A stretch of DNA of 64,000 bases from Lolium rigidum (GCF_022539505.1 NC_061508.1:342191484-342255483), one strand, 5' to 3'; shown: positions 22,095 through 33,205, counted from the first letter of the stretch. A program made the numbers and translations. The notes: generated by a model not told the origin, from the letters alone.

Positions 22095-23210
22095 GTGAGT
22101 CAGTATGACCAACGCCGACGATACAACGACGATGATGAAAAAGATCGTCTGGCTAGGGACGACAGGAGACGTCGTCGGCATGATCGCGACGAGGAGCGAT
22201 ATGAGCGCCACGCCAAGGAAAAGTCAAGGGAGCAAGACGACGAGGATAGGCACTGGGACTGCCCCTTCTTCAGACACTGCTGGGATTCAGGAATGAGCCG
22301 ATTGCCAACAATCGGCAACTGCCCAGAATGCAAACAAAAGAAGAAGGATGCAGCTAACGTGTCCGTGTTCAAGCGTCTAGGGCCTCTCCCGCCTCGAAGC
22401 AAACGTGCTGAGTCCCCTCGGATGGAAGATCTTGAGGATTTGGAAGACGAGGGAGAAGAAGAAGAAGACAGGTACCACCGGCCAAGGTGGTGCCCTGATG
22501 GACTCAGCCGTTCCCAAAAGCGAAGGGTTCAGCGTCTACGTGGGTTGGAGGAAGCTGAAAGGTTATACCTGCACACGTTGAGGAAGGCGCGGCCTGATCT
22601 GGCCGCCAAAATTCAGCGAACCCTGGACGAAGAAGGTCGGCCACAAAGGAAAGAGTGGCGCCCCAGACAAAAGAAAGCCGATGATGAGACATCGGCTGGC
22701 ACAAACATGGTCTTCATCCTTCCAACGGAGTTTTGCGCTCCGAGATTAGACGAAGCACATGTGGCACAATCGGATCGCGGCCCACGGCCGATCATCTTTG
22801 AGAAGCCACGAGAGAGAAGCTACAGGCATCTGAAGGCCCTGTACTTGCGAGGTTACATCAATGGGCAGCCTGTCAACAAGATGTTGGTGGACACCGGAGC
22901 GGCAGTTAACCTTATGCCATACTCCATGCTACGTCGGTTGGGACGCTCCAGCTCGGATCCGATCAAGACCAATGTAACACCGAGCGATTTCAACGGCCAA
23001 GCATCCGACGCACAAGGTGTTATGAATGTGGATCTGACCGTAGGAAGGAAAACTGTCCCTACGACGTTCTTTATTGTCGACAGCAAGAGCTCCTATGCTG
23101 TCCTACTAGGGAGAGATTGGATCCACGCCAACTGTTGCATTCCATCCACGATGCACCAATGCCTAATACAGTGGGATGGAGATGAAGTAGAAGTCGTCCA
23201 CGCAAGATGA
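22095..23210 (+). CDS. Gypsy gag C-terminus plus aspartic protease
   Basis: One long open frame of 371 codons without an ATG at its start, so it was the continuation of gag after a frameshift near 22064. It begins with an Arg/Asp-rich stretch (DEKDRLARDDRRRRRHD), then a Cys/His cluster (CPFFRHC with CPECKQKKK), a Glu-rich segment (about residues 100-120) and a retropepsin-like domain near residues 245-365 with the catalytic VDTGAAVNLMP and the later LLGRDWIH. It stops right after the protease; no reverse transcriptase follows. The domain itself looks undamaged. Confidence 0.8.
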   Translation: MSQYDQRRRYNDDDEKDRLARDDRRRRRHDRDEERYERHAKEKSREQDDEDRHWDCPFFRHCWDSGMSRLPTIGNCPECKQKKKDAANVSVFKRLGPLPPRSKRAESPRMEDLEDLEDEGEEEEDRYHRPRWCPDGLSRSQKRRVQRLRGLEEAERLYLHTLRKARPDLAAKIQRTLDEEGRPQRKEWRPRQKKADDETSAGTNMVFILPTEFCAPRLDEAHVAQSDRGPRPIIFEKPRERSYRHLKALYLRGYINGQPVNKMLVDTGAAVNLMPYSMLRRLGRSSSDPIKTNVTPSDFNGQASDAQGVMNVDLTVGRKTVPTTFFIVDSKSSYAVLLGRDWIHANCCIPSTMHQCLIQWDGDEVEVVHAR

Positions 23211-23908
23211 TTCAGCCGAGATTTCAACGGCTGGCATGAACGTTTGGGAGACATCAGGCCAAGAGCCACTCTCAGGCATCAATTTGGACGACTGCGAGCG
23301 CATCGACGTGACAAAGAACGGGGTCAGGCTGGTTTTATCCACCGGCCTGACCGTGTAACAAGAGCAACATCGATAGACAAATGTGGCGATGCCGATCCAA
23401 GTGATCGACCCCAAGGATTTATGGAGGAACGTTACAAAACCTTCATCGAGCAAACAACATGGAGGCCGATTCCAGGAATCGGCCAAAATTATCCTCACCA
23501 TCCATTCTGCCTGGGTTCAACGCCAATCTAATAGGAAATGGGGTTACGTCGGCTAATGAGCTGGAAGAAGTCCACACTGGTCCTAATCAAGCCGACGTTC
23601 GCATAGAGTGCCTTGGCTAATCACAGAGCCAATTTCAGTAGTTACCTGGCAGAATCGGCTCGGGGGGCATATAATCAGATGAACATGGGCAGATGTACAT
23701 GTGTGCAGTGAAATGTTAGGGGCCGATAGGAAAAATCGGCCGGTAAATTTTTTTTTTTCGCATGATATGCAAGGAACAAAGCCGATGCATAGCTATCGAC
23801 TCTAGCACAATGACACAGGAGCTACCCGCTACGTGTTCAGGGCACAAGGCAATGCTGTCCGATGAGTTAGGCCGTTGGTGAGTATCTGCATATCGGCTTT
23901 CAACGGAG
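23211..23908 (+). other. Internal non-coding part of the Gypsy element, before the nested insertion
   Basis: Carries many GCCGAT/ATCGGC motifs and no open frame. Continues after the nested element at 31939. A place where pol would be expected, but nothing like it is present. Confidence 0.6.
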
Positions 23909-23913
23909 GAAGG

Positions 23914-25516
23914 TGATGGCGTGTATTTCACACGTTCGTTGGGCAACCCCAAGAGGAAGGTATGATGCGCACAGCAGCAAGTTTTCCCTCAGAAAGAAAC
24001 CAAGGTTTATCGAACCAGGAGGAGCCAAGAAGCACGTTGAAGGTTGATGGCGGCGGGATGTAGTGCGGCGCAACACCAGAGATTCCGGCTCCAACGTGGA
24101 ACCTGCACAACACAACCAAAGTACTTTGCCCCAACGAAACAGTGAGGTTGTCAATCTCACCGGCTTGCTGTAACAAAGGATTAACCGTATTGTGTGGAAG
24201 ATGATTGTTTGCAGAGAAAACAGTAAAAACAAGTATTGCGGTAGATTGTATTTCGAGTAAAGAGAATTGGACCGGGGTCCACAGTTCACTAGAGGTGTCT
24301 CTCCCATAAGACGAACAGCATGTTGGGTGAACAAATTACGGTTGGGCAATTGACAAATAAAGAGAGCATGACCATGCACATACATATCATGATGAGTATA
24401 GTGAGATTTAATTGGGCATTACGACAAAGTACATAGACCGCCATCCAACCGCATCTATGCCTAAAAAGTCCACCTTCGAGGTTATCATCCGAACCCCTCC
24501 AGTATTAAGTTGCAAAGCAACAGACAATTGCATTAAGTATGGTGCGTAATGTAATCAACAACTACATCCTTAGACATAGCATCAATGTTTTATCCCTAGT
24601 GGCAACAGACACAACACAACCTTAGAACTTTCTCGTCACTCGTCCCGGTGTCAATGCGAGGCATGAACCCACTATCGAGCATAAGTACTCCCTCTTGGAG
24701 TTAAAAGCATCTACTTGGCCAGAGCATCTACTAATAACGGAGAGCATGCAAGATCATAAACAACACATGTATAACTTTGATAATCAACATAACAAGTATT
24801 CTCTATATTCATCGGATCCCAACAAACGCAACATATAGAATTACATATAGATGATCTTGATCATGATAGGCAGCTCACAAGATCCGACAATGATAGCACA
24901 ATGGGGAGAAGACAACCATCTAGCTACTGCTATGGACCCATAGTCCAGGGGTAGACTACTCACTCATCACTCCGGAGGCGACCATGGCGGTGTAGAGTCC
25001 TCCGGGAGATGATTCCCCTCTCCGGCGGGGTGCCGGAGGCGATCTCCAGGATCCCCCGAGATGGGATCGGCGGCGACGGCGTCTCGGTAATGTTTTCCGT
25101 ATCGTGGCTCTCGGTATCGGGGGTTTCGTCACGGAGGCTTTAAGTAGGCGGAAGGGCAAGTCGAGAGGCGGCACGGGGGCCCGCACCACAGGCCGGCGCG
25201 GCCGGGGGTGGGGCCGCGCCGCCCTAGGGTTTGGCCACCCCGTGGCCCCTCTCCGTCTCGTCTTCGGTCTTCCGGAAGCTTCGTGAGAAAATAGGCCTCC
25301 GGGCTTTTATTTCGTCCAATTCCGAGAATATTTCTTTACTAGGATTTCTGAAACCAAAAACAGCGAGAAAACGAGCAAGCGGCACTTCGGCATCTTGTTA
25401 ATAGGTTAGTTCCGGAAAATGCACGAATATGACATAAAGTGTGCATAAAACATGTAGATAACATCAATAATGTGGCATGGAACACAAGAAATTATCGATA
25501 CGTTGGAGACGTATCA
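23914..25516 (-). repeat. 3' LTR of the Athila-like element
   Basis: 1603 bp, TGATACGTCTCCAACG at 25516 to CA at 23914 (minus strand). A GC-rich section at 24960-25280 produces spurious frames, repeated at 31375-31680 in the sister LTR. Confidence 0.92.
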
Positions 25517-25532
25517 GCATCCCCAAGCTTAG
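25517..25532 (-). other. Polypurine tract of the Athila-like element
   Basis: The minus strand reads CTAAGCTTGGGGATGC directly before the 3' LTR. Two more copies of the same 16-mer lie inside the element (27256-27271 and 27317-27332). Confidence 0.75.
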
Positions 25533-27960
25533 TTACTGCTCGTCCCGAGCGGGTAAAACGATAACAAAGATAATTTACGGAGTGACATGCCATCATAAAC
25601 TTGATCATACTATTTGTAAAGCATATGTAGTGAATGCAGCGATCAAAACAATGTGTATGACATGAGTAAACAAGTGAATCATAAAGCAAAGACTTTTCAT
25701 GAATAGCACTTCAAGACAAGCATCAATAAGTCTTGCATAAGAGTTAACTCATAAAGTAATAATTCAAAGTAAAGGTATTGAAGCAACACAAAGGAAGATG
25801 AAGTTTCAGCGGTTGCTTTCAACTTGTAACATGTATATCTCATGGATATTGTCAACATAGAGTAATATAATAAGTGCAATAAGCAAGTATGTAGGAATCA
25901 ATGCACAGTTCACACAAGTGTTTGCTTCTTGAGGTGGAGAGAAATAGGTGAACTGACTCAAAAATAAAAGTAAAAGAATGGTCCTTCAAAGAGGAAAGCA
26001 TCGATTGCTATATTTGTGCTAGAGCTTTGATTTTGAAAACATAAAGAGAGCATAAAAATAAAGTTTTGAGAGGTGTATGTTGTTGTCAACGAATGGTAGC
26101 GGGTACTCTAACCCCCTTGCCAGACAAACCTTCAAAGAGCGGCTCCCATCTTATTTTATTTTTGGATGGCACTCCTTCCAACCTTTCTTTCACAAACCAT
26201 GGCTAACCGAATCCTCGGGTGCCTGCCAACAATCTCATACCATGAAGGAGTGCCTTTTTATTTTAGTTTTATTATGATGACACTCCTCCCAACCTTTGCT
26301 TACACAAGCCATGGCTAACCGAATCCTTCGGGTGCCGTCCAACAATCACATACCATGGAGGAGTGTCTATTTTTAGTTTGTTAATTTGGGACTGGGAATC
26401 CCATTGCCGGCTCTTTTTGCAAAATTATTGGATAAGCGGATGAAGCCACTAGTCCATTGGTGAAAGTTGCCCAACAAGATTGAAAGATAAACACCACATA
26501 CTTCCTCATGAGCTATAAAACATTGACACAAATAAGAGGTAATAAATTTTGAATTGTTTAAAGGTAGCACTCAAGCAATTTACTTTGGAATGGCGGAGAA
26601 ATACCATGTAGTAGGTAGGTATGGTGGACACAAATGGCATAGTGTTGGCTCAAGTATTTGGATGCATGAGAAGTATTCCCTCTCGATACAAGGTTTAGGC
26701 TAGCAAGGCTTATTTGAAACAAACACAAGGATGAACGGTACAGCAAAACTCACATAAAAGACATATTGTAAACATTATAAGACTCTACACCGTCTTCCTT
26801 GTTGTTCAAACTCAAAACTAGAAATTATCTAGACCTTAGAGAAACCAAATATGCAAACCAAATTTTAGCATGCTCTATGTATTCTTCACTAATAGGTGCA
26901 AAGTATATAATGCAAGAGCTTAAACATGAGCACAACAATTGCCAAGTATCACATTACCCAAGACATTATAGCAATTACTACATGTATCATTTTCCAATTC
27001 CAACCATATAACAATTTAACGAAGAGGAAACTTCGCCATGAATATTATGAGCTAAGAACACATGTGTTCATACGAACCAGCGGAGCGTGTCTCTCTCCCA
27101 CACAAGCATGATGTAATCCAATTTATTCAAACACAAACAAAAACAAAAGCAAACAACCAGACGCTCCAAGAAAAAGCACATAAGATGTGGCCGAATAAAA
27201 ATATAGTTTCAGGGGAGGAACCTGATAATTTGTCGATGAAGAAGGGGATGCCTTGGGCATCCCCAAGCTTAGACGCTTGAGTTTTCTTGATATATGCAGG
27301 GGTGAACCACCGGGTGCATCCCCAAGCTTAGAGCTTTCACTCTCCTTGATCATGTTGCATCATACTCCTCTCTTGATCCTTGAAAACTTCCTCCACACCA
27401 AACTCGAAACAACTCATTAGAGGGTTAGTGCACAATATAAATTGACATATTCAGAGGTGACACAATCATTCTTAACACTTCTGGACATTGCATAATGCTA
27501 CTGGACATTAGTGGATCAAAGAAATTCATCCAACTTAGCGAAAGAGGCAATGCGAAATAAAAGGCAGAATCTGTCAAAACAGAACAGTTCGTATTGACGA
27601 ATTTTAAAATGGCACCAGACTTGCTCAAATGAAAATGCTCAAATTGAATGAAAGTTGCGTACATATCTGAGGATCATGCACGTAAATTGGCATAATTTTC
27701 TGAGCTTCCTGCAGGGCAGTGGGCTCAGATTCGTGACAGCAAAGAAATCTGGAACTGCGCAGTAATCCAAATCTAGTACTTACTTTTCTATCAACGGCTT
27801 AACTTGGCACAACAAAACTCAAAACTAAGATAAGGAGAGGTTGCTACAGTAGTAAACAACTTCCAAGACACAAAATAAAAACAAAGTACTGTAGGTAAAA
27901 ACATGGGTTGTCTCCCATAAGCGCTTTTCTTAACGCCTTTCAGCTAGGCGCAGAAAGTGT
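25533..27960 (-). other. Non-coding 3' internal region of the Athila-like element
   Basis: About 2.4 kb without pol. Related in sequence to 62438-64000 of another element (shared GTTGTTGTCAACGAATGGTA, AAGAGCGGCTCCCAT). Contains a 2-copy tandem repeat with inverted halves (26160-26372) and two extra polypurine-like motifs. Confidence 0.7.
26160..26372. repeat. Two-copy tandem repeat with inverted halves
   Basis: Units of about 115 bp, each running from CACTCCT(T/C)CCAACCTTT through CCATGGCTAACCGAATCC to CATACCATG(A/G)AGGAGTG. The ends are inverted (CACTCCTCC with GGAGGAGTG), so each unit can fold. The related element has one shortened copy at 63125-63172. Confidence 0.7.
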
Positions 27961-27963
27961 GTA

Positions 27964-28797
27964 TCAAGTAACATCAAGAGATGAAGCATCAACATCATAA
28001 TTTGTTCTAATGATAGAATCATAAGGTACCTTTATTCTCTTTCTAGGGAAGTGTTCCATACCTTTCTTGAGAGGAAATTGATATTTTATATTACCTTCCC
28101 TCATATCAATAATAGCACCAACAGTTCGAAGAAAAGGTCTTCCCAATATAATTGGACAAGATGCATTGCATTCAATATCCAAGACAACAAAATCAACGGG
28201 AACAAGATTATTGTTAACGGTAATGCGAACATTATCAACTTTACCCAAAGGTTTCTTTGTAGAATGATCAGCAAGATTAACATCCAAATAACAATTTTTC
28301 AGCGGTGGCAAGTCAAGCATATTATAAATTTTCTTAGGCATAACGGAAATACTTGCACCAAGATCACATAAAGCATTACAATCAAAATCTTTAACCTTCA
28401 TCTTAATGATGGGCTCCCAACCATCTTCTAGCTTTTTAGGAATAGAGGCTTCGCGCTCTAGTTTCTCTTCTCTAGCTTTTGTGAGAGCATTTGTAATATG
28501 ATGCGTGAAAGCCAAATTTATAGCACTAGCATTAGGACTTTTAGCAAGTTTTTGCAAGAACTTTATAACTTCAGAGATGTGGCAATCATCAAAATTCAAA
28601 CCATTATAATCTAAAGCAATGGGATCATCATCCCCAATGTTGGAAAAAATTTCAGCAGCTTTATCACAGTGCAGTTTCAGCAGTTTTAGCGAGTTTCGAG
28701 CGGTTTTCGCGCTTTGCATTAGAAGTGGAAACATTGCTAACACCAATTCTTTTATTAGTATGAGTAGGAGGTGCAGCAACATGTGTAGCATTAGCAT
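27964..28797 (-). CDS. Athila-type aspartic protease region of gag-pro
   Basis: Open frame whose downstream part (from about LKLHCDKAAEIF) encodes a retropepsin-like domain: ALCDLGASISVMPKK holds the catalytic Asp (the DLGAS variant usual in Athila), and CPIILGRPFLRT is the conserved later segment. It ends with KGMEHFPRKRIK and a stop. It should follow gag in one polyprotein; a frameshift near 28690 separates the two. After it no pol domain occurs. The first 30 residues of the frame (Leu/His-rich) are out-of-frame gag sequence, not part of the protein. Confidence 0.8.
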   Translation of the reverse strand: MLMLHMLLHLLLILIKELVLAMFPLLMQSAKTARNSLKLLKLHCDKAAEIFSNIGDDDPIALDYNGLNFDDCHISEVIKFLQKLAKSPNASAINLAFTHHITNALTKAREEKLEREASIPKKLEDGWEPIIKMKVKDFDCNALCDLGASISVMPKKIYNMLDLPPLKNCYLDVNLADHSTKKPLGKVDNVRITVNNNLVPVDFVVLDIECNASCPIILGRPFLRTVGAIIDMREGNIKYQFPLKKGMEHFPRKRIKVPYDSIIRTNYDVDASSLDVT

Positions 28798-30081
28798 TAC
28801 TAGTGGTGGTAATAGTCCAAACTTTAGCTATATTCTTCTCTTTAGCTAGTTTTTCATTTTCTTCTCTATCCCACCTAGCACGCAGTTCAGCCATTAATCT
28901 TATATTCTCATTAATTCTAACTTGGATGGCATTTGCTGTAGTAACAATTTTATTTTCAATATCACTATTAGGCATAACTTTCGATTTCAAAAGATCAACA
29001 TCAGAGGCAAGACTATCAACTCTAGAAACAAGAATATCAATTTTATTGAGCTTTTCCTCAACAGATTTGTTAAAAGCAGTTTGTGTACTAATAAATTCTT
29101 TAAGCATGGCTTCAAGTCCAGGGGGTGAATTCCTATTATTGTTGTAAGAATTTCCATAAGAATTACCATAGCCGTTGCCATTATTATAAGGATATGGCCT
29201 ATAGTTATTACTAGAATTGTTCCGGTAAGCATTGTTGTTGAAATTATTATTTTTAATGAAGTTTACATCAACATGTTCTTCTTGTGCAACCAATGAAGCT
29301 AACGGAACATTATTAGGATCAACATTAGTCCTATCATTCGCAAGCATAGACATAATAGCATCAACCTTATCATTCAAGGAAAAGGATTCTTCAACAGAAT
29401 TTACCTTCTTACCTTGTGGAGCTCTTTCCGTGTGCCATTCAGAGTAGTTGATCATCATATTATCAAGAAGCTTTGTTGCTTCACCAAGAGTGATGGACAT
29501 AAAGGTACCTCCAGCAGCTGAATCCAATAGGTTCCGCGAGGAAAAATTTAGTCCTGCATAGAAGGTTTGGATGATCATCCAAGTAGTCAGTCCATGGGTT
29601 GGGCAATTTTTAACCAGAGATTTCATTCTTTCCCAAGCTTGAGCAACATGTTCAGTATCTAATTGTTTAAAATTCATTATGCTACTCCTCAAAGATATAA
29701 TTTTAGCAGGGGGATAATATCTACCAATAAAAGCATCCTTGCATTTAGTCCATGAATCAATACTATTCTTAGGCGGAGATAGCAGCCTAATCTTTAGCTC
29801 TTCCTCTTAATGAGAAAGGGAACAATTTTAGTTTAATAATATCACCATCTACATCTTTATATTTTTGCATTTCGCATAGTTCAACAAAATTATTAAGATG
29901 GGCAGCAGCATCATCGAACTAATTCCAGAAAATTGATTGTTCATAACAAGATTCAAGAAAGCAGTGTTTAATTTCAAAGAATTCTGCTCGTAGTAGCAGG
30001 TGGAGCAATAGGTGTGCATAAGAAATCATTATTATTTGTGCTAGTGAAGTCACACAACTTAGTATTTTCAGGGTTGGCCAT
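28664..30081 (-). pseudogene. Athila-type gag, frameshifted
   Basis: Gag begins at ATG 30081 (MANPENTKLCDFTSTNNN). Frameshifts follow near 30000, 29930 and 29810, after which a long open piece (29692-28664) gives the gag core: VAQAWERMKSLVKNCPTHGL, then FYAGLNFSSRNLLDSAAGG. It continues with an Asn-rich stretch (NNNAYRNNSSNNYRPYPYNN) and a coiled-coil-like segment (LNKIDILVSRVDSLASDVD). No CCHC zinc knuckle is visible, as in many Athila gags. The upstream coding part includes FPFSLRGRAKDWLLS-like residues in other frames. It is broken in this copy. Confidence 0.8.
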
Positions 30082-30306
30082 TTTAGCAATAGTAAATAAA
30101 GCAAACTAGATAAAGTAAATGCAAGTAAACTAATTTTTTTGTGTTTTTGATATAGAGTGCAAGACAGTAAATAAAGTAAAACTAGCAACTAATTTTTTTT
30201 GTGTTTTGATTAGTGCAGCAAACAAAGTAGTAAATAAAATAAAGCAAGACAAAAACAAAGTAAAGAGATTGAGAAGTGGAGACTCCCCTTGCAGCGTGTC
30301 TTGATC

Positions 30307-30324
30307 TCCCCGGCAACGGCGCCA
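30307..30324 (-). other. Primer binding site (tRNA-Asp type)
   Basis: The minus strand reads TGGCGCCGTTGCCGGGGA, 11 bases inside the 5' LTR edge. Confidence 0.9.
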
Positions 30325-30335
30325 GAAAAAGAGCT

Positions 30336-31933
30336 TGATGGCGTGTATTTCACACGTTCGTTGGGCAACCCCAAGAGGAAGGTATGATGCGCACAGCAGC
30401 AAGTTTTCCCTCGAAAGAAACCAAGGTTTATCGAACCAGGAGGAGCCAAGAAGCACGTTGAAGGTTGATGGCGGCGGGATGTAGTGCGGCGCAACACCGG
30501 AGATTCCGGCGCCAACGTGGAACCCGCACAACACAACCAAAGTACTTTGCCCCAACGAAACGAGTGAGGTTGTCAATCTCACCGGCTTGCTGTAACAAAG
30601 GATTAACCGTATTGTGTGGAAGATGATTGTTTGCAGAGAAAAAAGTAAAAACAAGTATTGCAGTAGATTGTATTTCAGTAAAGAGAATTGGACCGGGGTC
30701 CACAGTTCACTAGAGGTGTCTCTCCCATAAGACGAACAGCATGTTGGGTGAACAAATTACAGTTGGGCAATTGACAAATAAAGAGAGCATGACCATGCAC
30801 ATACATATCATGATGAGTATAGTGAGATTTAATTGGGCATTACGACAAAGTACATAGACCGCCATCCAACCGCATCTATGCCTAAAAAGTCCACCTTCAG
30901 AGTTATCATCCGAACCCCCTCCAGCATTAAGTTGCAAAGCAACGGACAATTGCATTAAGTATGGTGCGTAATGTAATCAACAACTACATCCTTAGACATA
31001 GCATCAATGTTTTATCCCTAGTGGCAACAAGCACAACACAACCTTAGAACTTTCTCGTCATCGTCCCAGTGTCAATGCAGCATGAACCCACTATCGCGCA
31101 TAAGTACTCCCTCTTGGAGTTAAAAGCATCTACTTGGCCAGAGCATCTACTAATAACGGAGAGCATGCAAGATCATAAACAACACATGTATAACTTTGAT
31201 AATCAACATAACAAGTATTATCTATATTCATCGGATCCCAACAAACGCAACATATAGAATTACATATAGATGATCTTGATCATGATAGGCAGCTCACAAG
31301 ATCCGACAATGATAGCACAATGGGGAGAAGACAACCATCTAGCTACTGCTATGGACCCATAGTCCAGGGGTAGACTACTCACTCATCACTCCGGAGGCGA
31401 CCATGGCGGTGTAGAGTCCTCCGGGAGATGATTCCCCTCTCCGGCAGGGTGCCGGAGGCGATCTCCGTGATCCCCCGAGATGGGATCGGCGGCGACGGCA
31501 TCTCGGCAATGTTTTCCGTATCGTGGCTCTCGGCATCGGGGGTTTCGTCACGGAGGCTTTAAGTAGGCGGAAGGGCAAGTCGAGAGGCGGCACGGGGGCC
31601 CGCACCACAGGCCGGCGCGGCCGGGGTGGGGCCGCGCCGCCCTAGGGTTTGGCCACCCCGTGGCCCCTCTCCGTCTCGTCTTCGGTCTTCCGGAAGCTTC
31701 GTGAGAAAATAGGCCTCCGGGCTTTTATTTCGTCCAATTCCGAGAATATTTCTTTACTAGGATTTCTGAAACCAAAAACAACAGAAAACAAAGAATCGGC
31801 ACTTCGGCATCTTGTTAATAGGTTAGTTCCAGAAAATGCACGAATATGACATAAAGTGTGCATAAAACATGTAGATAACATCAATAATGTGGCATGGAAC
31901 ACAAGAAATTATCGATACGTTGGAGACGTATCA
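30336..31933 (-). repeat. 5' LTR of the Athila-like element
   Basis: 1598 bp, colinear with 23914-25516 with few differences. Confidence 0.92.
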
Positions 31934-32469
31934 GAAGGGTGATCGGCTTTGGCTGGCTCTGCACGGAAGTTCTCTCAGACATGAGTGAACCTAGGTCCAT
32001 TTGTCTGAATTGCGTGTCCTCGTCTCTATTTCGCCTTGACTGAGACTCGGGGGGCAGCTGGCCTGGTGGATGCTCTTTTTTGAAAGCCGATTGGGTGGCC
32101 ATCGGCTAGTCCTGCGTCGTGATTTTCGTCAAGGGTGGTGATCCAGCAGAGCTCAAACTCATTGATCGAAATGATGAAGGATAGTTCATGAAGGCTTGAT
32201 GCGCTGACATCGGCTTATTGAGCTTTGACCAAGATTGCAATCACCCCGTGGTCGAAGAGATGAAGGGCGGATTATGAGAGACCGATGCGTTGCCATCGGC
32301 TCATTGAGAATCGGTTTAAAAGAAATCGGCAAAATCAAATTGGGGAAACTTCTTCATTAATGAACAGGATTTCTTACAAAGAAAGAGCCGATTGCTCAAA
32401 GAAGGAAGAACAAAAGAAGGGCCTATTGACCAATCTACTACTACTAGGCCTACACTAGTAGATCCTAAT

Positions 32470-32922
32470 CTACGGGCCATCGCTGCCCTCGTCGTCATCT
32501 TCGGAGCTCTCATCGGCACTACTGCCGATGGGCTCCTCGTCGCTGCTCCCGTAGCCCTCTACGGGAGCTTCATCCTCCTCTCCATCATCACTGCTGTCGT
32601 CGTCCCACCACATGCGGAGGCGTTTCGCCGGCGGGTAGCCCTCGAGGGAGTCGTCGTCGTCGTCTTCCTCTTCCTCTTCTTCAGAGGAGGGGCAGCCGTC
32701 CCAGGGGAACTGGTCATCCTCGCTTTCGATTCCAGTTCCCCGTCGGCGAGGAACTCGTAGATCTTCATCCCCGCTGGTCAAGGACTGGTCGTCCTCGGAC
32801 CGGATGGAGGAGGCGTGGTCTTCCTGGTCCCATTCTTCTGGTGCGCGGATGTCCTCCGGCGTCTCGCGGGAGGAGGAAGACCCGTAGGAAAGACCGGAAG
32901 AGGAGGAGGAGGAAGAAGACAT
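32470..32922 (-). CDS. Antisense ORF: acidic Ser/Asp/Glu-rich protein of the Gypsy element
   Basis: An intact 150-codon frame on the strand opposite to gag, starting at ATG 32922 and ending with TAG at 32470. The start is a Ser run (MSSSSSSSSGLSYGSSSS); the body is dominated by acidic clusters (SEEEEEEDDDDD near residues 79-90, ESSEDDDEGSD at the end) with a basic, nuclear-signal-like PPAKRLRMWW near residue 97-106. No enzyme domain is visible. Additional ORFs, some antisense, between pol and the 3' LTR are known in Tat-group plant Gypsy elements; their role is unknown. A TTTATTTAA-like box about 70 bp upstream (32990-32999) could be its promoter. Acidic stretches plus a basic patch fit a nuclear or chromatin-binding protein, but that is inference. 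Plus-strand frame 32392-32760 is its shadow. Confidence 0.6.
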   Translation of the reverse strand: MSSSSSSSSGLSYGSSSSRETPEDIRAPEEWDQEDHASSIRSEDDQSLTSGDEDLRVPRRRGTGIESEDDQFPWDGCPSSEEEEEEDDDDDSLEGYPPAKRLRMWWDDDSSDDGEEDEAPVEGYGSSDEEPIGSSADESSEDDDEGSDGP

Positions 32923-32988
32923 GGTGGCGCAGGAGGGTTTTGGGTGCTAATGCGAGGAGGATGAAGGAGAAGCAAACTGTTTAGAACG

Positions 32989-32999
32989 GTTAAATAAAA
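32989..32999 (-). promoter_or_regulatory. Possible TATA-like box of the antisense ORF
   Basis: The minus strand reads CTTTTATTTAA about 70 bp before the ATG at 32922. Weak match to a TATA box; position is right. Confidence 0.3.
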
Positions 33000-33190
33000 G
33001 GGGATATGAGGGAGATTCAATGCCACAGCAGTTTCCGAGGAAGTGGTGCCCAACGTAAAAATTTCGCGAGGCCACGTGGAGAAGTGGAAAGGGCAGGGCA
33101 TCATGATGAAGGATTCTGCGGCGGGTTCTGCTCTGCCACGACATGACCCGACGAAAGAAAGCGTGATGATTTTGGAAATGTCATTTCCAA

Positions 33191-33205
33191 AACCAGGGGG
33201 GCATG
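33191..33205 (+). other. Polypurine tract of the non-autonomous Gypsy element
   Basis: AACCAGGGGGGCATG immediately before the 3' LTR. Confidence 0.6.

Larger units (their letters stand above)
23914..31933 (-). mobile_element. Complete non-autonomous Athila-like Gypsy element
   Basis: 8020 bp on the minus strand, flanked by perfect 5-bp duplications GAAGG (23909-23913 and 31934-31938). It has a 5' LTR 30336-31933, primer site, gag, protease, polypurine tract and a 3' LTR 23914-25516. It lacks reverse transcriptase, RNase H and integrase: the 2.4 kb between protease and the 3' LTR is non-coding. The layout resembles Sabrina-like Triticeae elements, though I cannot confirm the family. The two LTRs are very similar. 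Confidence 0.92.
31939..33190 (+). other. 3' internal region of the non-autonomous Gypsy element
   Basis: Continuation of the outer element after the nested insertion; GCCGAT-rich up to about 32530, then the antisense ORF and its presumed promoter. Confidence 0.7.

Noticed and set aside
24956..25286. Frames repeated at 31375-31608
   Set aside because: Same GC-rich LTR section in both LTRs of the Athila-like element; not genes.
32392..32760. Plus-strand frame over the antisense ORF
   Set aside because: Shadow of the repeated acidic codons on the other strand; hydrophobic composition is an artefact.
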